Below, in pieces: positions 32,513 to 42,044 of a stretch of DNA of 64,000 nt (position 1 is its first letter; every line of letters starts with the position of its first letter). The stretch comes from Parazoarcus communis SWub3 = DSM 12120 (GTDB taxonomy: Bacteria > Pseudomonadota > Gammaproteobacteria > Burkholderiales > Rhodocyclaceae). The translations under genes and the position numbers were made by a program. The notes beneath the pieces are model-generated. The model was given only the letters and a program-made list of their open reading frames with translations, made no database searches and was not told the origin of the DNA. The stretch covers positions 1 to 64,000 of the forward strand of contig NZ_QKOE01000004.1 of assembly GCF_003226565.1 (NCBI RefSeq), read 5' to 3'.

Positions 32513-34174
32513 ATGAATGAGGTCATCGGCAGTTTTCGGGTGCTGGCCAGGATCGGCGAGGGAGATCTGGGACCGGTGTTCCAGGGGCGCGATCTTGACG
32601 ACACGCGCGATGTCGTCCTGCTGTCACTGCGTTCCGAGCTTGCACTGAGGCCCGATGTCGTCGATGCCGCCCGTGCCGAAGCGGGGATGCTGGCAACATT
32701 GCGGCATCGCAATATTGCCGGCCTGATTGGCCTGGTGGAGGATGGCGGACAGTGCTGTCTGGTGCGCGAATTCGTTGCTGGCGAGTCCTTGGCGGAGCGG
32801 CTGCGTCGGTGCGGAGCACTCCCCTGGCGCGAGGCCAGTGGATTGGTGGTACAGGCGCTGCGGGGACTGGGCGAAGCACACAAGGCGCATGTCATCCACC
32901 GTGACATCACACCTGCAAACCTGCTGATTGCTGCTGATGGCACGTTGAAACTGGCCGGTTTCGGCATTGCTGGCATCCTGGACAAGGCAGGGCTGACCCG
33001 TACCGGCAGCGGCGTTGACGCGCTGCACTATGTTTCGCCGGAGCAGGTTCGCGGCGCACTGGTGGATGAACGCTCCGATCTTTATCTGATGGCCGTGGTG
33101 CTGTACCAGGCGCTGACCGGGCGGGTGCCATTCGAGCATGCCGACGAGGTTCAGTTGATCCGTGCCCATCTCGAGCAGATGCCGGTGCCACCGTCGCAGC
33201 ATGTCCGGGGGCTGCCGATTGCGCTCGAGTCCATCCTGATGCGGGCCCTGGTCAAGGATCCGCGTATGCGTACCCCCAACGCACTGGCGTTCCGTCGCGA
33301 ACTGGAGCAGCTGCTGGAGTCGGAGCCGGCTGCCGACCCTCGTCATGATGGCGTCACGCTCGTGGTGCCGTCGCACCAGGCGGCTTCTCGTCAGGCGGAC
33401 GCTGCGGTACAGACTGCCCGTTCATCGGACGAGGCACGTGCTGCGGCCATTGCGCCCACCATGATTGTGAACCGGCCTTCCGGACTTGCAGCAGGTGATG
33501 CGCGACCGTCCGACGCGACTTACGCCGCCGCCATTGCAAATACCGTGGTGGTCCGCAGTCCGGTGGCCAGCCCTGCTCCAAAAGACTCCACTGCGGAAAA
33601 GGCTGCGGGCGCTGCAGCGCCGTCCGATGAGGCGTATGCAGCGGCAATTGCGCAGACCATTGTCGTTCGGCGACCGGTCATGGAGGGGGCGGCAGGCGAG
33701 TCATCGGCACCGCGCACAACACCGGTGGCGCGCACCGCGGCCGACACCACCGCCGAGGCGTCCAGCATTGCACCGACACTGGTCATTCGCCGTGGCGAGA
33801 TGGTGCGTTCGTTCGACGACGCCCCTGCGGCCGGGGTCAGTACAGGCGATGAAGGCTACTCGGCAGACTATCCGCCGACCATCGTGATCCGTCGTCCGGT
33901 GGGTGCGAGCGCTCCCGCGCCGGGCGCGCCCCCGGCCGATGATCCGATGCCCAGTGAGATTCCTCCGACCATTGCCATACGCCGGAACGACGCAACCCCT
34001 GTAAACGCCGCGGCCGCAACCCGCACAGGCAGCGACCAGACCGGCCGCGCTACCCGGGAACCGCCTCCCGGACATGTGCAGCCCCCCGCGCCATCACGCT
34101 GGCCCTTGATTGCGGCCATTGCCATTGCAGTCGTGGTGGGCGCGGGTTACCTGGGATGGCTTTCGGCCGCTTGA
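32513..34174 (+). CDS. Membrane-anchored pseudokinase with Thr-x-x-x-Arg repeat linker
   Basis: 553 residues, a clear paralogue of the kinase two genes upstream over residues 1-270, but catalytically degraded. The VAIK Lys37 is Leu, DFG Asp149 is Gly (GFG), the HRDIKPAN Lys133 is Thr, and the Gly loop is GEGDLG; HRD 129-131 and SPE remain. Residues 282-490 form a low-complexity linker with spaced units of the type A/P-P-T-hydrophobic-hydrophobic-hydrophobic-R-R-P: Thr316, 344, 382, 422, 456 and 486, plus a weaker one at Thr282 that aligns with ATVIRP of the active kinase. One transmembrane helix at about 530-550 leaves only a few residues outside. It is likely a scaffold or substrate of the active kinase rather than an enzyme. 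Confidence 0.9.
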   Translation: MNEVIGSFRVLARIGEGDLGPVFQGRDLDDTRDVVLLSLRSELALRPDVVDAARAEAGMLATLRHRNIAGLIGLVEDGGQCCLVREFVAGESLAERLRRCGALPWREASGLVVQALRGLGEAHKAHVIHRDITPANLLIAADGTLKLAGFGIAGILDKAGLTRTGSGVDALHYVSPEQVRGALVDERSDLYLMAVVLYQALTGRVPFEHADEVQLIRAHLEQMPVPPSQHVRGLPIALESILMRALVKDPRMRTPNALAFRRELEQLLESEPAADPRHDGVTLVVPSHQAASRQADAAVQTARSSDEARAAAIAPTMIVNRPSGLAAGDARPSDATYAAAIANTVVVRSPVASPAPKDSTAEKAAGAAAPSDEAYAAAIAQTIVVRRPVMEGAAGESSAPRTTPVARTAADTTAEASSIAPTLVIRRGEMVRSFDDAPAAGVSTGDEGYSADYPPTIVIRRPVGASAPAPGAPPADDPMPSEIPPTIAIRRNDATPVNAAAATRTGSDQTGRATREPPPGHVQPPAPSRWPLIAAIAIAVVVGAGYLGWLSAA

Positions 34175-34279
34175 GCGGCTGCACGCAACCGAGCTGCGCA
34201 CGATCCAGCCCGGCTTCCGCTGGGGAAAACAGTGATAATGGCCGCCTATATGTTTTGAGCGCCATTTCAGGATTCCCCT

Positions 34280-36475
34280 ATGGAAATCAAGGTCAATTTT
34301 CTTGACAAGCTTCGTCTGGAAGCCAAGTTCGACGACTTCACCGTGATCGCCGATCAGCCCATCCGCTACAAGGGCGACGGCTCGGCGCCGGGGCCGTTCG
34401 ACTACTTCCTGGCGTCGTCGGCGTTATGTGCGGCCTATTTCGTGAAGCTGTACTGCGAGACCCGCAATATCCCGACCGATAACATCCGCCTGTCGCAGAA
34501 CAATATCGTGGATCCTGAGAACCGCTACAAGCAGGTGTTCAAGATTCAGGTCGAGTTGCCGGAAGACATTTCCGCCGCGGACCGTCAGGGCATCCTGCGT
34601 TCGATCGAGCGGTGCACGGTGAAGAAAGTGGTTCAGACCGGGCCCGAGTTCGTGATCGAGGAAGTGGAGAATCTGGATGCCGATGCGCAGGCCCTGCTGA
34701 CGCTGAAGCCGGAGGCTGCAGCATGCACCTATATCGTGGGCAAGGACCTGCCGCTCGAGCAGACCATCGCCAACATGTCGGAAGTCCTTGCGGGGCTGGG
34801 CATCAAGATCGAGATCGCCTCATGGCGCAATCTGGTGCCCAATGTGTGGTCGCTGCATATCCGCGATGCACATTCGCCAATGTGCTTTACCAATGGCAAG
34901 GGGGCAACCAAGGAAAGCGCCCTGGCGTCCGCACTGGGTGAGTATATCGAGCGACTGAGCTGCAATCATTTCTACAATGACCAGTACTGGGGGGAGGACA
35001 TCGCCAATGCGGCGTTTGTGCATTACCCGGAGGAGCGCTGGTTCAAGCCGGGCCGCAAGGATGCTCTGCCGGCGGAAATCCTTGATGAGTACTGTCTGGC
35101 CATCTACAACCCCGATGGCGAGTTGCGCGCCTCGCATCTGTATGACACCAATTCCGGCAATGTGCAGCGCGGCATCTGTTCGCTGCCTTATGTGCGTCAA
35201 TCGGATGGTGAGGTGGTGTATTTCCCGACCAACCTGATCGACAACCTCTACCTCAGCAATGGCATGAGCGCCGGCAACACGCTGGCCGAGGCGCAGGTGC
35301 AATGCCTGTCGGAGATTTTCGAGCGTGCGGTGAAGCGCGAAATCCTGGAAGGTGAGCTTGCACTGCCCGATGTGCCGCCCGAGGTGCTGGCAAAGTATCC
35401 CGGCATCGTGGCCGGCATCGACGCGCTGGAAAAGCAGGGTTTCCCGGTGCTGGTGAAGGATGCGTCGCTGGGCGGGGCGTTTCCGGTGATGTGTGTGACC
35501 CTGATGAACCCGCGCACGGGTGGGGTGTTTGCTTCGTTTGGCGCGCATCCAAGCCTTGAAGTGGCGCTTGAGCGTAGCCTGACCGAATTGTTGCAGGGGC
35601 GCAGTCTTGAGGGCCTCAACGATCTGCCACAACCGACCTTCGAGAGCGGTGCCGTTACCGAGCCGAACAACTTCGTCGAGCACTTCATTGATTCCAGCGG
35701 CGTCGTGTCATGGCGCTTCTTCAGTGCCAAGGCGGATTTCGAGTTTGTCGAGTGGGATTTTTCCTGTCAGGGCGCCGAATCCAATGCCGAGGAGGCTGCA
35801 GCCCTGCTGGCCATCCTCGAGGGCATGGGCAAGGAAGTGTACATGGCGGTGTATGACCAGCTGGGTGCAATCGCCTGCCGCATTCTGGTGCCAGGGTATT
35901 CGGAAGTCTATCCGGTGGAAGATCTGGTCTGGGACAACACCAACAAGGCCTTGCAGTTCCGTGCCGATATCCTGAACCTGCACCGTCTGGATGATGACGC
36001 GCTGGCGACGCTGCTTGCGCGCCTGGAGGAGAGCGAGCTCGATGATTACACCGATATCATCACTTTGATCGGCATCGAGTTTGACGAGAATACGGTCTGG
36101 GGGCAGCTGACGATACTGGAGCTGAAGCTGCTGATTCATCTTGCCTTGCGGCAGTTCGAGGAGGCAAAGGAACGGGTGGAGGCCTTCCTGCAGTACAACG
36201 AGAACACCGTGGAGCGTGTGCTGTTCTATCAGGCCTTGAATGTGGTGCTCGAGGTCCTGCTGGACGACGAGCTGGCGCTGGAAGATTACGAGGCCAATTT
36301 CCGTCGCATGTTCGGCAACACGCGCATGGACGCGGCGATCGGGTCGGTGGATGGCAGCGTGCGCTTCCATGGCCTGACGCCAACGAGCATGAAGCTGGAA
36401 GGGCTCGACCGACATCAGCGCTTGATTGACAGCTACCGCAAACTGCATGTCGCGCGGGCCCGCGTGGCGGCTTGA
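34280..36475 (+). CDS. ycaO: OsmC-YcaO fusion protein
   Basis: 731 residues. An OsmC-like domain occupies about 1-135 (GSAPGPFDYFLASSALCAAYFV). A YcaO domain follows (CTYIVGKDLPLEQT, then ATKESALASALGEYIERLSCNHFYND and GNTLAEAQVQCLSEIFERAVKRE, with the Glu-rich ATP-phosphate-activating helices). A C-terminal helical, TPR-like part lies at about 590-700. The length matches the OsmC/YcaO proteins of gammaproteobacteria and betaproteobacteria. YcaO enzymes activate backbone amides with ATP; E. coli YcaO is linked to ribosomal S12 beta-methylthiolation. No RiPP precursor or cyclase partner is adjacent, so a housekeeping modification role is more likely. AGGA lies 7 bases upstream of the ATG. Confidence 0.93.
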   Translation: MEIKVNFLDKLRLEAKFDDFTVIADQPIRYKGDGSAPGPFDYFLASSALCAAYFVKLYCETRNIPTDNIRLSQNNIVDPENRYKQVFKIQVELPEDISAADRQGILRSIERCTVKKVVQTGPEFVIEEVENLDADAQALLTLKPEAAACTYIVGKDLPLEQTIANMSEVLAGLGIKIEIASWRNLVPNVWSLHIRDAHSPMCFTNGKGATKESALASALGEYIERLSCNHFYNDQYWGEDIANAAFVHYPEERWFKPGRKDALPAEILDEYCLAIYNPDGELRASHLYDTNSGNVQRGICSLPYVRQSDGEVVYFPTNLIDNLYLSNGMSAGNTLAEAQVQCLSEIFERAVKREILEGELALPDVPPEVLAKYPGIVAGIDALEKQGFPVLVKDASLGGAFPVMCVTLMNPRTGGVFASFGAHPSLEVALERSLTELLQGRSLEGLNDLPQPTFESGAVTEPNNFVEHFIDSSGVVSWRFFSAKADFEFVEWDFSCQGAESNAEEAAALLAILEGMGKEVYMAVYDQLGAIACRILVPGYSEVYPVEDLVWDNTNKALQFRADILNLHRLDDDALATLLARLEESELDDYTDIITLIGIEFDENTVWGQLTILELKLLIHLALRQFEEAKERVEAFLQYNENTVERVLFYQALNVVLEVLLDDELALEDYEANFRRMFGNTRMDAAIGSVDGSVRFHGLTPTSMKLEGLDRHQRLIDSYRKLHVARARVAA

Positions 36476-36508
36476 TCCAGGTGGGCTGACTCGGCAGGCC
36501 TGGATCAA
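36472..36508. terminator. Bidirectional hairpin between convergent ycaO and phospholipase genes
   Basis: A perfect 10-bp inverted repeat TTGATCCAGG/CCTGGATCAA with a 17-base loop starts in the ycaO stop codon region. It sits between convergent genes, as shared terminators do, but neither strand shows a U-tract. Confidence 0.4.
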
Positions 36509-36520
36509 GCGAAGCGCGAA

Positions 36521-38749
36521 TCAAATTGCCTTGAACAGGGCGTTGAACTCGTCAGCCGCCTTGCGACTGCCGCGCAGGATCTCGCGCGACAGCGTGTAGA
36601 CGCGCTGCGTGGTGGTCGCGACATCCTGCTTCAGTTCGCGTCTCTGGACATCGCTCAGGCGGTCGTCGCCGGCATAGCGTGCGAGCAGCAGTTCGACCAT
36701 CTGGTTGGTCTGCATCTGCAGTTCGGCGCTGTCGCGGCCAAGGGTCGCGGTGTGGTCGGCGATACGGCCAGGGGTGGCGATAAGGGTGTTCAGGGTGTCG
36801 CGGTACTCACGCACGAAGGCAGGGGCGTTGCGGATGAAGACGCCGTTGTTGCTGTCCATCATCAGGCTGCGCACGTCGGCATTGGCCGAGCCGATGAAGA
36901 TGTCGTCACCAAACAGCATCACCTTGCTGTGCAGGGACAGCCGGCTGTCGTTGCCCGGTTGGTACTCCAGATAGCGCAAGGTGGCCGCATCGGCACCGGG
37001 CTTGCGCTCGCGCAGGTGGTCGGCCAGCGCCTTCAGCTGCCATACCGCGAGCAGGTTGACGACGTTGAGGTCGGTGGTCTCCAGCGAATTGGTCAGCAAG
37101 GTCAGGGTCAGGCCGCCGCAGTTGCGACTGCCGTCGAGCATGGCGCCGATGTCCTGCAGCAGGTTGGCAGGCAGGAATAAATATGCGTTGTGAAACACCA
37201 CCTCGCGTGAGCTGCTGGCGTCGGCCAGGCAGATGTCGTGCAGGGCAGCGCGCCACAGCGCGTGGATGTGCTTGTTGGCAGCCTCTCCACCGTGATCGAC
37301 GCCGTAGCCGCGTTGGCCGTTGCGGGTGGGCAGGTTCTCGAAATAGTGGATGCGGGCTTCGGCATCGATGCGCAGGGGCGCGGGCGTGCGCGCGGCGCGG
37401 TACGCCTGCTGGTAGCGGGTCAGGTGAGCGCGGTGGCGTTCCCCTTCGGCCTGCATGCGTTGCGCCAGCGTGCGCGCGCGACGGTCGAACTCGCGATCGA
37501 AGCAGCGGGCGTCGGTCGATGTCTGGCAGGTGCTCTGCGCCGCTTGCACGGCATCGAAATTGACCAGCAGGTCGTTGGGGGCATGCTGGCGGACGTCGTC
37601 CAGGGTGGCGACCATGCTGCGTAACTGCCACAGCCGGTCGAAGCTGGTGGCAAGTGCAGGGTCGGTACGGGCGAGCTGCAGGCCGACGTCGGTATCCATG
37701 AAGATGTACTTGCTGGAGAGGGGGTTGGGTTGCATGTGGTAAGCGTCTTCCACATTGCGTCCGCCAAGGATCAGCGCACCCTCGTCGGCCAGCAAGAACT
37801 TGTGGTGCAGGAACTCGGTGAGATAGTCCCAATCCTGTCGCGCCTGTGTGCTGTCGCGGCGGTTCAGTGGCAGCAGCGCGTTGACGGTATCGAACACTGG
37901 ATTGACCTGCTCGCCGTAGGCGAAGCGGACGTAGCCCAGCTTCAGGCGCGCGCTCAGCCCTTCGACGCCCCCGCGGTAGCGGGCCTGAAAGTAGAGCTTG
38001 CCCAGACGCTTGAGCTGATCCGCCTGGGTGGACGTTGCGTCCTGCGCGCTGCTGCCCAGTGCGTCGGCGTCGATGGCCTGGCCTCGGGTGATGGCATAGG
38101 CGAGAAAGGACGTGTTCTTGCCATACAGCCCGGACAGGAACAGGCTGGAGCCGGCATAGCTGCGGTTGGTGACGGTCTGTCCGCTGATCGCCTCGGTGGC
38201 GAAGTGGCGTTCGACAGCAGCGAACTTGGCATCGTCGCAAGCACTGCCGGAGGCGCCGACGTCGGCGCAGCTCAGTGTCAGGTAAGCGGCATCCTTGATG
38301 ATGTCCAGCGTCGGCCGATTGTAGAAACGGACCTCGATGCGGCCGGCACCCTGCTGTTCAAGCCAGGTGTAGCGGTCCAGGTCCTTGTAGGCGCTGAAGT
38401 AATCCACCAGCAGGCGTACGCGCACGCCACGCTGGGCGGCGTCGATCAGCGCCTGGGTCAGTATCGATGAGGAGTAGTCGTCGGCAAAGATGTAATAGGC
38501 CAGGTCCAGGCTTTCGCGCGCACTCTCGATGAGGCGCAGCTTGGCGGCAAAGGCGGCATCGTTGTCGAGGAAGGCGCGGCCTTCGCTCAGCTCCAGCGGC
38601 CCGGCGCTGGCCTGCGCGGCAACAACGTTGTCGAGTTGCGGCTTGGCCTTGAGGGGGTTCAGGCTACCGACCGTCGAGCAGGCGCCAAGCATGATGGTCG
38701 CGCCAAGGGTAAGAATGAAGAGATTGCGTTTCATGGGGGTTTTCATCAT
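36521..38749 (-). CDS. Phospholipase D-family (cardiolipin synthase-like) lipoprotein
   Basis: 742 residues. A lipoprotein signal has lipobox LGAC and Cys24. There are two HKD motifs: HHKFLLADEG (His315, Lys317, Asp322) and LHSKVMLFGD (His607, Lys609, Asp614), each followed by the usual GGRN/GSAN turn. This is the phospholipase D superfamily, close to the YmdC/ClsC type of cardiolipin synthases, but with a long C-terminal helical tail after the second motif. It acts on phospholipids at the cell envelope. The start is uncertain: ATGs at 38749, 38746 and 38734 all lack a clear ribosome-binding site; the frame extends to 38824. Confidence 0.9.
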   Translation of the reverse strand: MMKTPMKRNLFILTLGATIMLGACSTVGSLNPLKAKPQLDNVVAAQASAGPLELSEGRAFLDNDAAFAAKLRLIESARESLDLAYYIFADDYSSSILTQALIDAAQRGVRVRLLVDYFSAYKDLDRYTWLEQQGAGRIEVRFYNRPTLDIIKDAAYLTLSCADVGASGSACDDAKFAAVERHFATEAISGQTVTNRSYAGSSLFLSGLYGKNTSFLAYAITRGQAIDADALGSSAQDATSTQADQLKRLGKLYFQARYRGGVEGLSARLKLGYVRFAYGEQVNPVFDTVNALLPLNRRDSTQARQDWDYLTEFLHHKFLLADEGALILGGRNVEDAYHMQPNPLSSKYIFMDTDVGLQLARTDPALATSFDRLWQLRSMVATLDDVRQHAPNDLLVNFDAVQAAQSTCQTSTDARCFDREFDRRARTLAQRMQAEGERHRAHLTRYQQAYRAARTPAPLRIDAEARIHYFENLPTRNGQRGYGVDHGGEAANKHIHALWRAALHDICLADASSSREVVFHNAYLFLPANLLQDIGAMLDGSRNCGGLTLTLLTNSLETTDLNVVNLLAVWQLKALADHLRERKPGADAATLRYLEYQPGNDSRLSLHSKVMLFGDDIFIGSANADVRSLMMDSNNGVFIRNAPAFVREYRDTLNTLIATPGRIADHTATLGRDSAELQMQTNQMVELLLARYAGDDRLSDVQRRELKQDVATTTQRVYTLSREILRGSRKAADEFNALFKAI

Positions 38750-38860
38750 CCGGAATATGACGGCAGCGCTTGAATGCCTGTGTTCGATAGGCTGTTGTAG
38801 CACTTGAATCGCATGACTATGCATGGACCGTCTGCTCGCTGCAACGCCTGGGCTTGATTC

Positions 38861-40333
38861 TCAGCTGCCGCGGTCTGGTGTCTCGTCGGCCAGGGGCGGG
38901 AGGGTGTAACCGTCGAAGCAGGATTCGATCTGTGCGCAAGTGGCAAGCAGTTCTTCATCGTGCCAGCGGCGACCCACGAGTTGCAGCCCAACCGGCAATC
39001 CGTCTTCGATGCCTGCAGGCAGCACGGTCACCGGACTGCCGGTCAGCGAGAAGGGTACGACCATGCTGACAGTGGCTTCGATATAGGGCAGGGCATGGTC
39101 GTCGACCTGGATGCGTGGCGGTGGCTTCAGGCCGCCGAGCTTGCAGTGTGGGTAGGCCACGGTGGGGGCAACCGGGCACAGCCAAGCATCCCATTCGTCG
39201 AGAAAGGCCTCGAGTGTCACGATCAACTGCTCACGCAGGTTCAGCGCCTGATTGTAGCTACCGGGGCTGGCGCTCATGCCACGCAGGAAGGCACGGCCGA
39301 CCGGCTGGCTGGCCGGGATGAGGTGGCCCGCGAGCGTCAGTCCGGTGCGTTCCGGCCAGGACATGCCCAGGCCGATCTCGCTGCCGGCGATGGTGCCATA
39401 GGCATGCCAGGCTTGGCCGAAGTCGAATCCGTCGGGACGACAGCGTGCCACGATGTGCCCTGCGGCGTGCAGCGCATCAACGGTGCGCGCGAGGGCGCGG
39501 CGGGTGCGCGAGCAGAGCGGCACGCCGTCGAAGTCATCCCACCAGGCGATGCGGCGGGGACGCTGCTGCGCCGATAGTGTGCGGGTGGGAATGGCGGGGA
39601 CTTCGAGATCCTGCCCGTCTGGACCTGCCATGATCTCGAAGCCCAGCTGAAGGTCGGCGACGGACCGGGCCAGCAGCCCGAATGACAGCAGGTGGCGGAC
39701 GCTGCGGGGTCTGCCCGGCAGATGGGGGATGTGACCGGTGCGAGGCAGCCGGTTTTCCGTTGCTTTCAGGCCTGCGACGCCGCAGAAGGCGGCGGGAATC
39801 CGGATCGAGCCGCCGATGTCGCTGCCCGGATCGAGCATGGCAAAGCCCATTGCAACAGCCGCCGCGCTGCCGCCTGAGCTGCCACCCGAGGTACGGCTCA
39901 GATCCCAAGGGTTGTTGGTCCGTCCAAACAAAGGGCTGTCGCATTGCGGGTTGCCTGCCAGTTCGGGCAGGTTGGTCTTGCCCAGCAGGATGCCACCCGC
40001 AGCCTTCAGCCGTGACACCAGGGTGGCATCCCGGGCGGGGATGTGGCTGGCAAGCGGCTTGTGGCTGCTGGTGGTGCGTATGCCGGCCGTTTCGAAAGCA
40101 TCCTTGACGGTAAAGGGAATGCCATGAAGCGGCCCGAGTGGCCCCCGGGTGGCGACCCGCTGATCTGCATGGAGTGCGGCCCTCATTGCGCCGGCTTCGT
40201 CGAGCGTGACGACGGCGTTGACGTTGCGGTTGTGCCGCTTGATGCGTTCCAGGTGTTCGGTAGCGACGTCAGCGGCGGAGACCTCGCCCTGGATCATGCG
40301 GGCAAGCAGCTTGCTGGCAGATGAAATTTTCAT
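38861..40333 (-). CDS. Amidase signature family enzyme
   Basis: 490 residues from the ATG at 40333 (a GTG 24 bases earlier is possible; neither has a good ribosome-binding site). The Ser-cisSer-Lys triad is visible: Lys77 in PFTVKDAFET, the GGSSGGS signature at about 150-156, and the nucleophile Ser176 in GSDIGGSIRIP. Length and order fit bacterial amidases that hydrolyse aliphatic or aryl amides; the substrate is not predictable. The gene stands alone on the minus strand, with the dioxygenase gene upstream in the same direction. Confidence 0.93.
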   Translation of the reverse strand: MKISSASKLLARMIQGEVSAADVATEHLERIKRHNRNVNAVVTLDEAGAMRAALHADQRVATRGPLGPLHGIPFTVKDAFETAGIRTTSSHKPLASHIPARDATLVSRLKAAGGILLGKTNLPELAGNPQCDSPLFGRTNNPWDLSRTSGGSSGGSAAAVAMGFAMLDPGSDIGGSIRIPAAFCGVAGLKATENRLPRTGHIPHLPGRPRSVRHLLSFGLLARSVADLQLGFEIMAGPDGQDLEVPAIPTRTLSAQQRPRRIAWWDDFDGVPLCSRTRRALARTVDALHAAGHIVARCRPDGFDFGQAWHAYGTIAGSEIGLGMSWPERTGLTLAGHLIPASQPVGRAFLRGMSASPGSYNQALNLREQLIVTLEAFLDEWDAWLCPVAPTVAYPHCKLGGLKPPPRIQVDDHALPYIEATVSMVVPFSLTGSPVTVLPAGIEDGLPVGLQLVGRRWHDEELLATCAQIESCFDGYTLPPLADETPDRGS

Positions 40334-40481
40334 GGACGGGTCGGAGGGCAAGCGCACATCCCGAATGAAGGGAGGTGTGATTCTATGCCATATGAGATGA
40401 CTTGGGCCGGGATCATTCGTCGTCTGTCATGATCCGGCGGACGTCTGTCGAGCCGTCGTGAGGCTGGCCGTGGTATCGAAG

Positions 40482-40502
40482 GCCACCCGGTTGCGGGGTG
40501 GC
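40482..40502 (-). terminator. Hairpin downstream of the dioxygenase gene
   Basis: A perfect 7-bp stem GCCACCC/GGGTGGC with a 7-base loop lies about 30 bases after the dioxygenase stop. It is placed as a terminator, but the following minus-strand sequence has only a short pyrimidine stretch. Confidence 0.4.
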
Positions 40503-40533
40503 GCTCTTCCAGAACGATGTTCGTCTAGCGGTT

Positions 40534-41493
40534 TCAACCTCGGTAGTTTGACAAGGGCGTACGCGGAGACCCATCAGGTGGGGGGCGGTTGCCGGGGCCT
40601 GGGCGCATGCCGCGAAGCCCCTGCACCGAGCACGCTGTCGCCTGGCCAGAGCCCTGGATCACCAGGGTCTTGTGCGCGAACATCACGCCGTCGTCCATGC
40701 GTTGCACATCCAGGATATAGGGGGTCTTGTCCGGTTCGCCGCCGACGACGTTGTCGTTGTCCAGGCGGGTGTCGGGCTGACCGTAGCCTTGGTAGAGCGG
40801 GTGTTCGGTGAAGATGGCGGTGTTGAGTTCGTCGGCAAACAGCAGTTGGGTGGTGACGCTGCTGGGCGCGCGGTCGGCGGCCACGTAATCACCAAGCTGG
40901 ACACGCAGGTGGATGTGCACCGCGCGGCCACGGTACCAACCCGGATAGCAACTGTTGAAGTGTGCGATGCCCTGTGCGTCGGTGCACTGATAGCCGCGGA
41001 AGAACTGCTTTTCCACATCGGCTGGGTCGTTGTTGCACATGCGCGCGATACGGCCGGAATAGCCACCGGTGAGGTTGGTATGCCAGATTTCGACCACAGC
41101 GTTGGGCATGGGCCTGCACTGTTCATCGACGATGCGCAGCGCCAGACGCAGCGGGATGCCGTCCCACCCGTCGCTGATGTCGACCCGCTCGGGCGACGCG
41201 GTGTGGCAGGGGCCAATGGTGGTTTCGCATGCCAGCCGGCATGCACCCTCCAGTGAGGCGATGAAGGGGTTGGGGAAGCGGCTGGCGGCGCCGATTCGGG
41301 CCGTGCCGCCGCCGGCCCAAGGGCCTGTGGGGAGTAGGCTGGACGTCTGAGGGGTGGATGAAGAGACCAGGCTGCGTGTGCCGTAACCGAGCACGGGCGT
41401 CAGCAACAGGCCACCGATTGCCATGCGCAGCAAGGCGCGGCGATTCGTTTGTGGTGCGGGTGCAGCATGTTCCCGGCTATCAAGCTTTCGCAT
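40534..41493 (-). CDS. Exported intradiol ring-cleavage dioxygenase-like protein
   Basis: 319 residues from the ATG at 41493 (AGGGG 8 bases upstream). The N-terminus is Tat-like: NRRALLRMAIGGLLLTPVLG. The catalytic domain shows the Fe(III) ligands of the protocatechuate/catechol dioxygenase fold: Tyr145 (GGYSGR), Tyr187 (WYRGR) and His193/His195 (VHIHLRV). Exported members of this family are often annotated as protocatechuate 3,4-dioxygenase beta subunits but stand alone, as here, without pathway genes. The substrate is unknown, and could be extracellular aromatics or quinols. Confidence 0.88.
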   Translation of the reverse strand: MRKLDSREHAAPAPQTNRRALLRMAIGGLLLTPVLGYGTRSLVSSSTPQTSSLLPTGPWAGGGTARIGAASRFPNPFIASLEGACRLACETTIGPCHTASPERVDISDGWDGIPLRLALRIVDEQCRPMPNAVVEIWHTNLTGGYSGRIARMCNNDPADVEKQFFRGYQCTDAQGIAHFNSCYPGWYRGRAVHIHLRVQLGDYVAADRAPSSVTTQLLFADELNTAIFTEHPLYQGYGQPDTRLDNDNVVGGEPDKTPYILDVQRMDDGVMFAHKTLVIQGSGQATACSVQGLRGMRPGPGNRPPPDGSPRTPLSNYRG

Positions 41494-41640
41494 GGTCTTG
41501 TCCCCTGGCGGGTGGCAATCTGATGCGTGGGATTGTAAGGCGTGGTGGCTCGGGAGATTCTGGGTGAGGGGATAAAACAATGTAAATGCGATGCCGGCCA
41601 CTGGCTTGAAGTCTGCCTCGCGTGGCGTTCTTGCTGAGGA

Positions 41641-41939
41641 CTAACGTAGGGTATCAACCGTGCGCTGCACGATGCGTTCGAGCAGCGCATCGACTTCGGC
41701 ACCGCCTGAAGTGGCGGCGCTGTGGCGATAACCCAGGTGAATGATCTTCGAGTCGGCCTGGATTCGATAGACCGCGATCGAGAGCGGGCACAAGGCGATA
41801 TGGTGTGGCGACTCGATGCTCAGGCGTGCGGCGGCGCGGGCGCTGCAGAAGGTGTAGATGCGCGCATCGGCGAACAACTCCGGCGGGTGGCCCAGATCCG
41901 GTGCGGTGCGCTTGAGCATGTCGCTGAAATGGCTGGTGG
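41641..41939 (-). pseudogene. DUF302-family gene, detached 3' fragment
   Basis: This 299-bp stretch is about 95% identical by eye to 43703-44001, the 3' part of the intact DUF302 gene 2062 bp away, in the same orientation and frame. It encodes only the C-terminal end (ADARIYTFCSARAAARLSI to VDTLR) and has no start or signal peptide. Similarity stops abruptly at 41939/44001. Differences cluster in the last 30 bases of the coding end. It marks the left border of the degraded island. Confidence 0.85.
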
Positions 41940-42044
41940 CACGGCATTGAACCCTCGTCTGCTGCCCTTCAACCTGATAAATTGCAATCTTTACGATTTA
42001 AACCGACTCTATGCCATCCGAACCTCTGTTGACGGAGCGCTGCG

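Noticed and set aside
34280-36475. RiPP biosynthesis cluster around the YcaO protein
   Set aside because: No precursor peptide, dehydrogenase, cyclase partner or exporter nearby; the OsmC-YcaO layout is that of the stand-alone housekeeping type.
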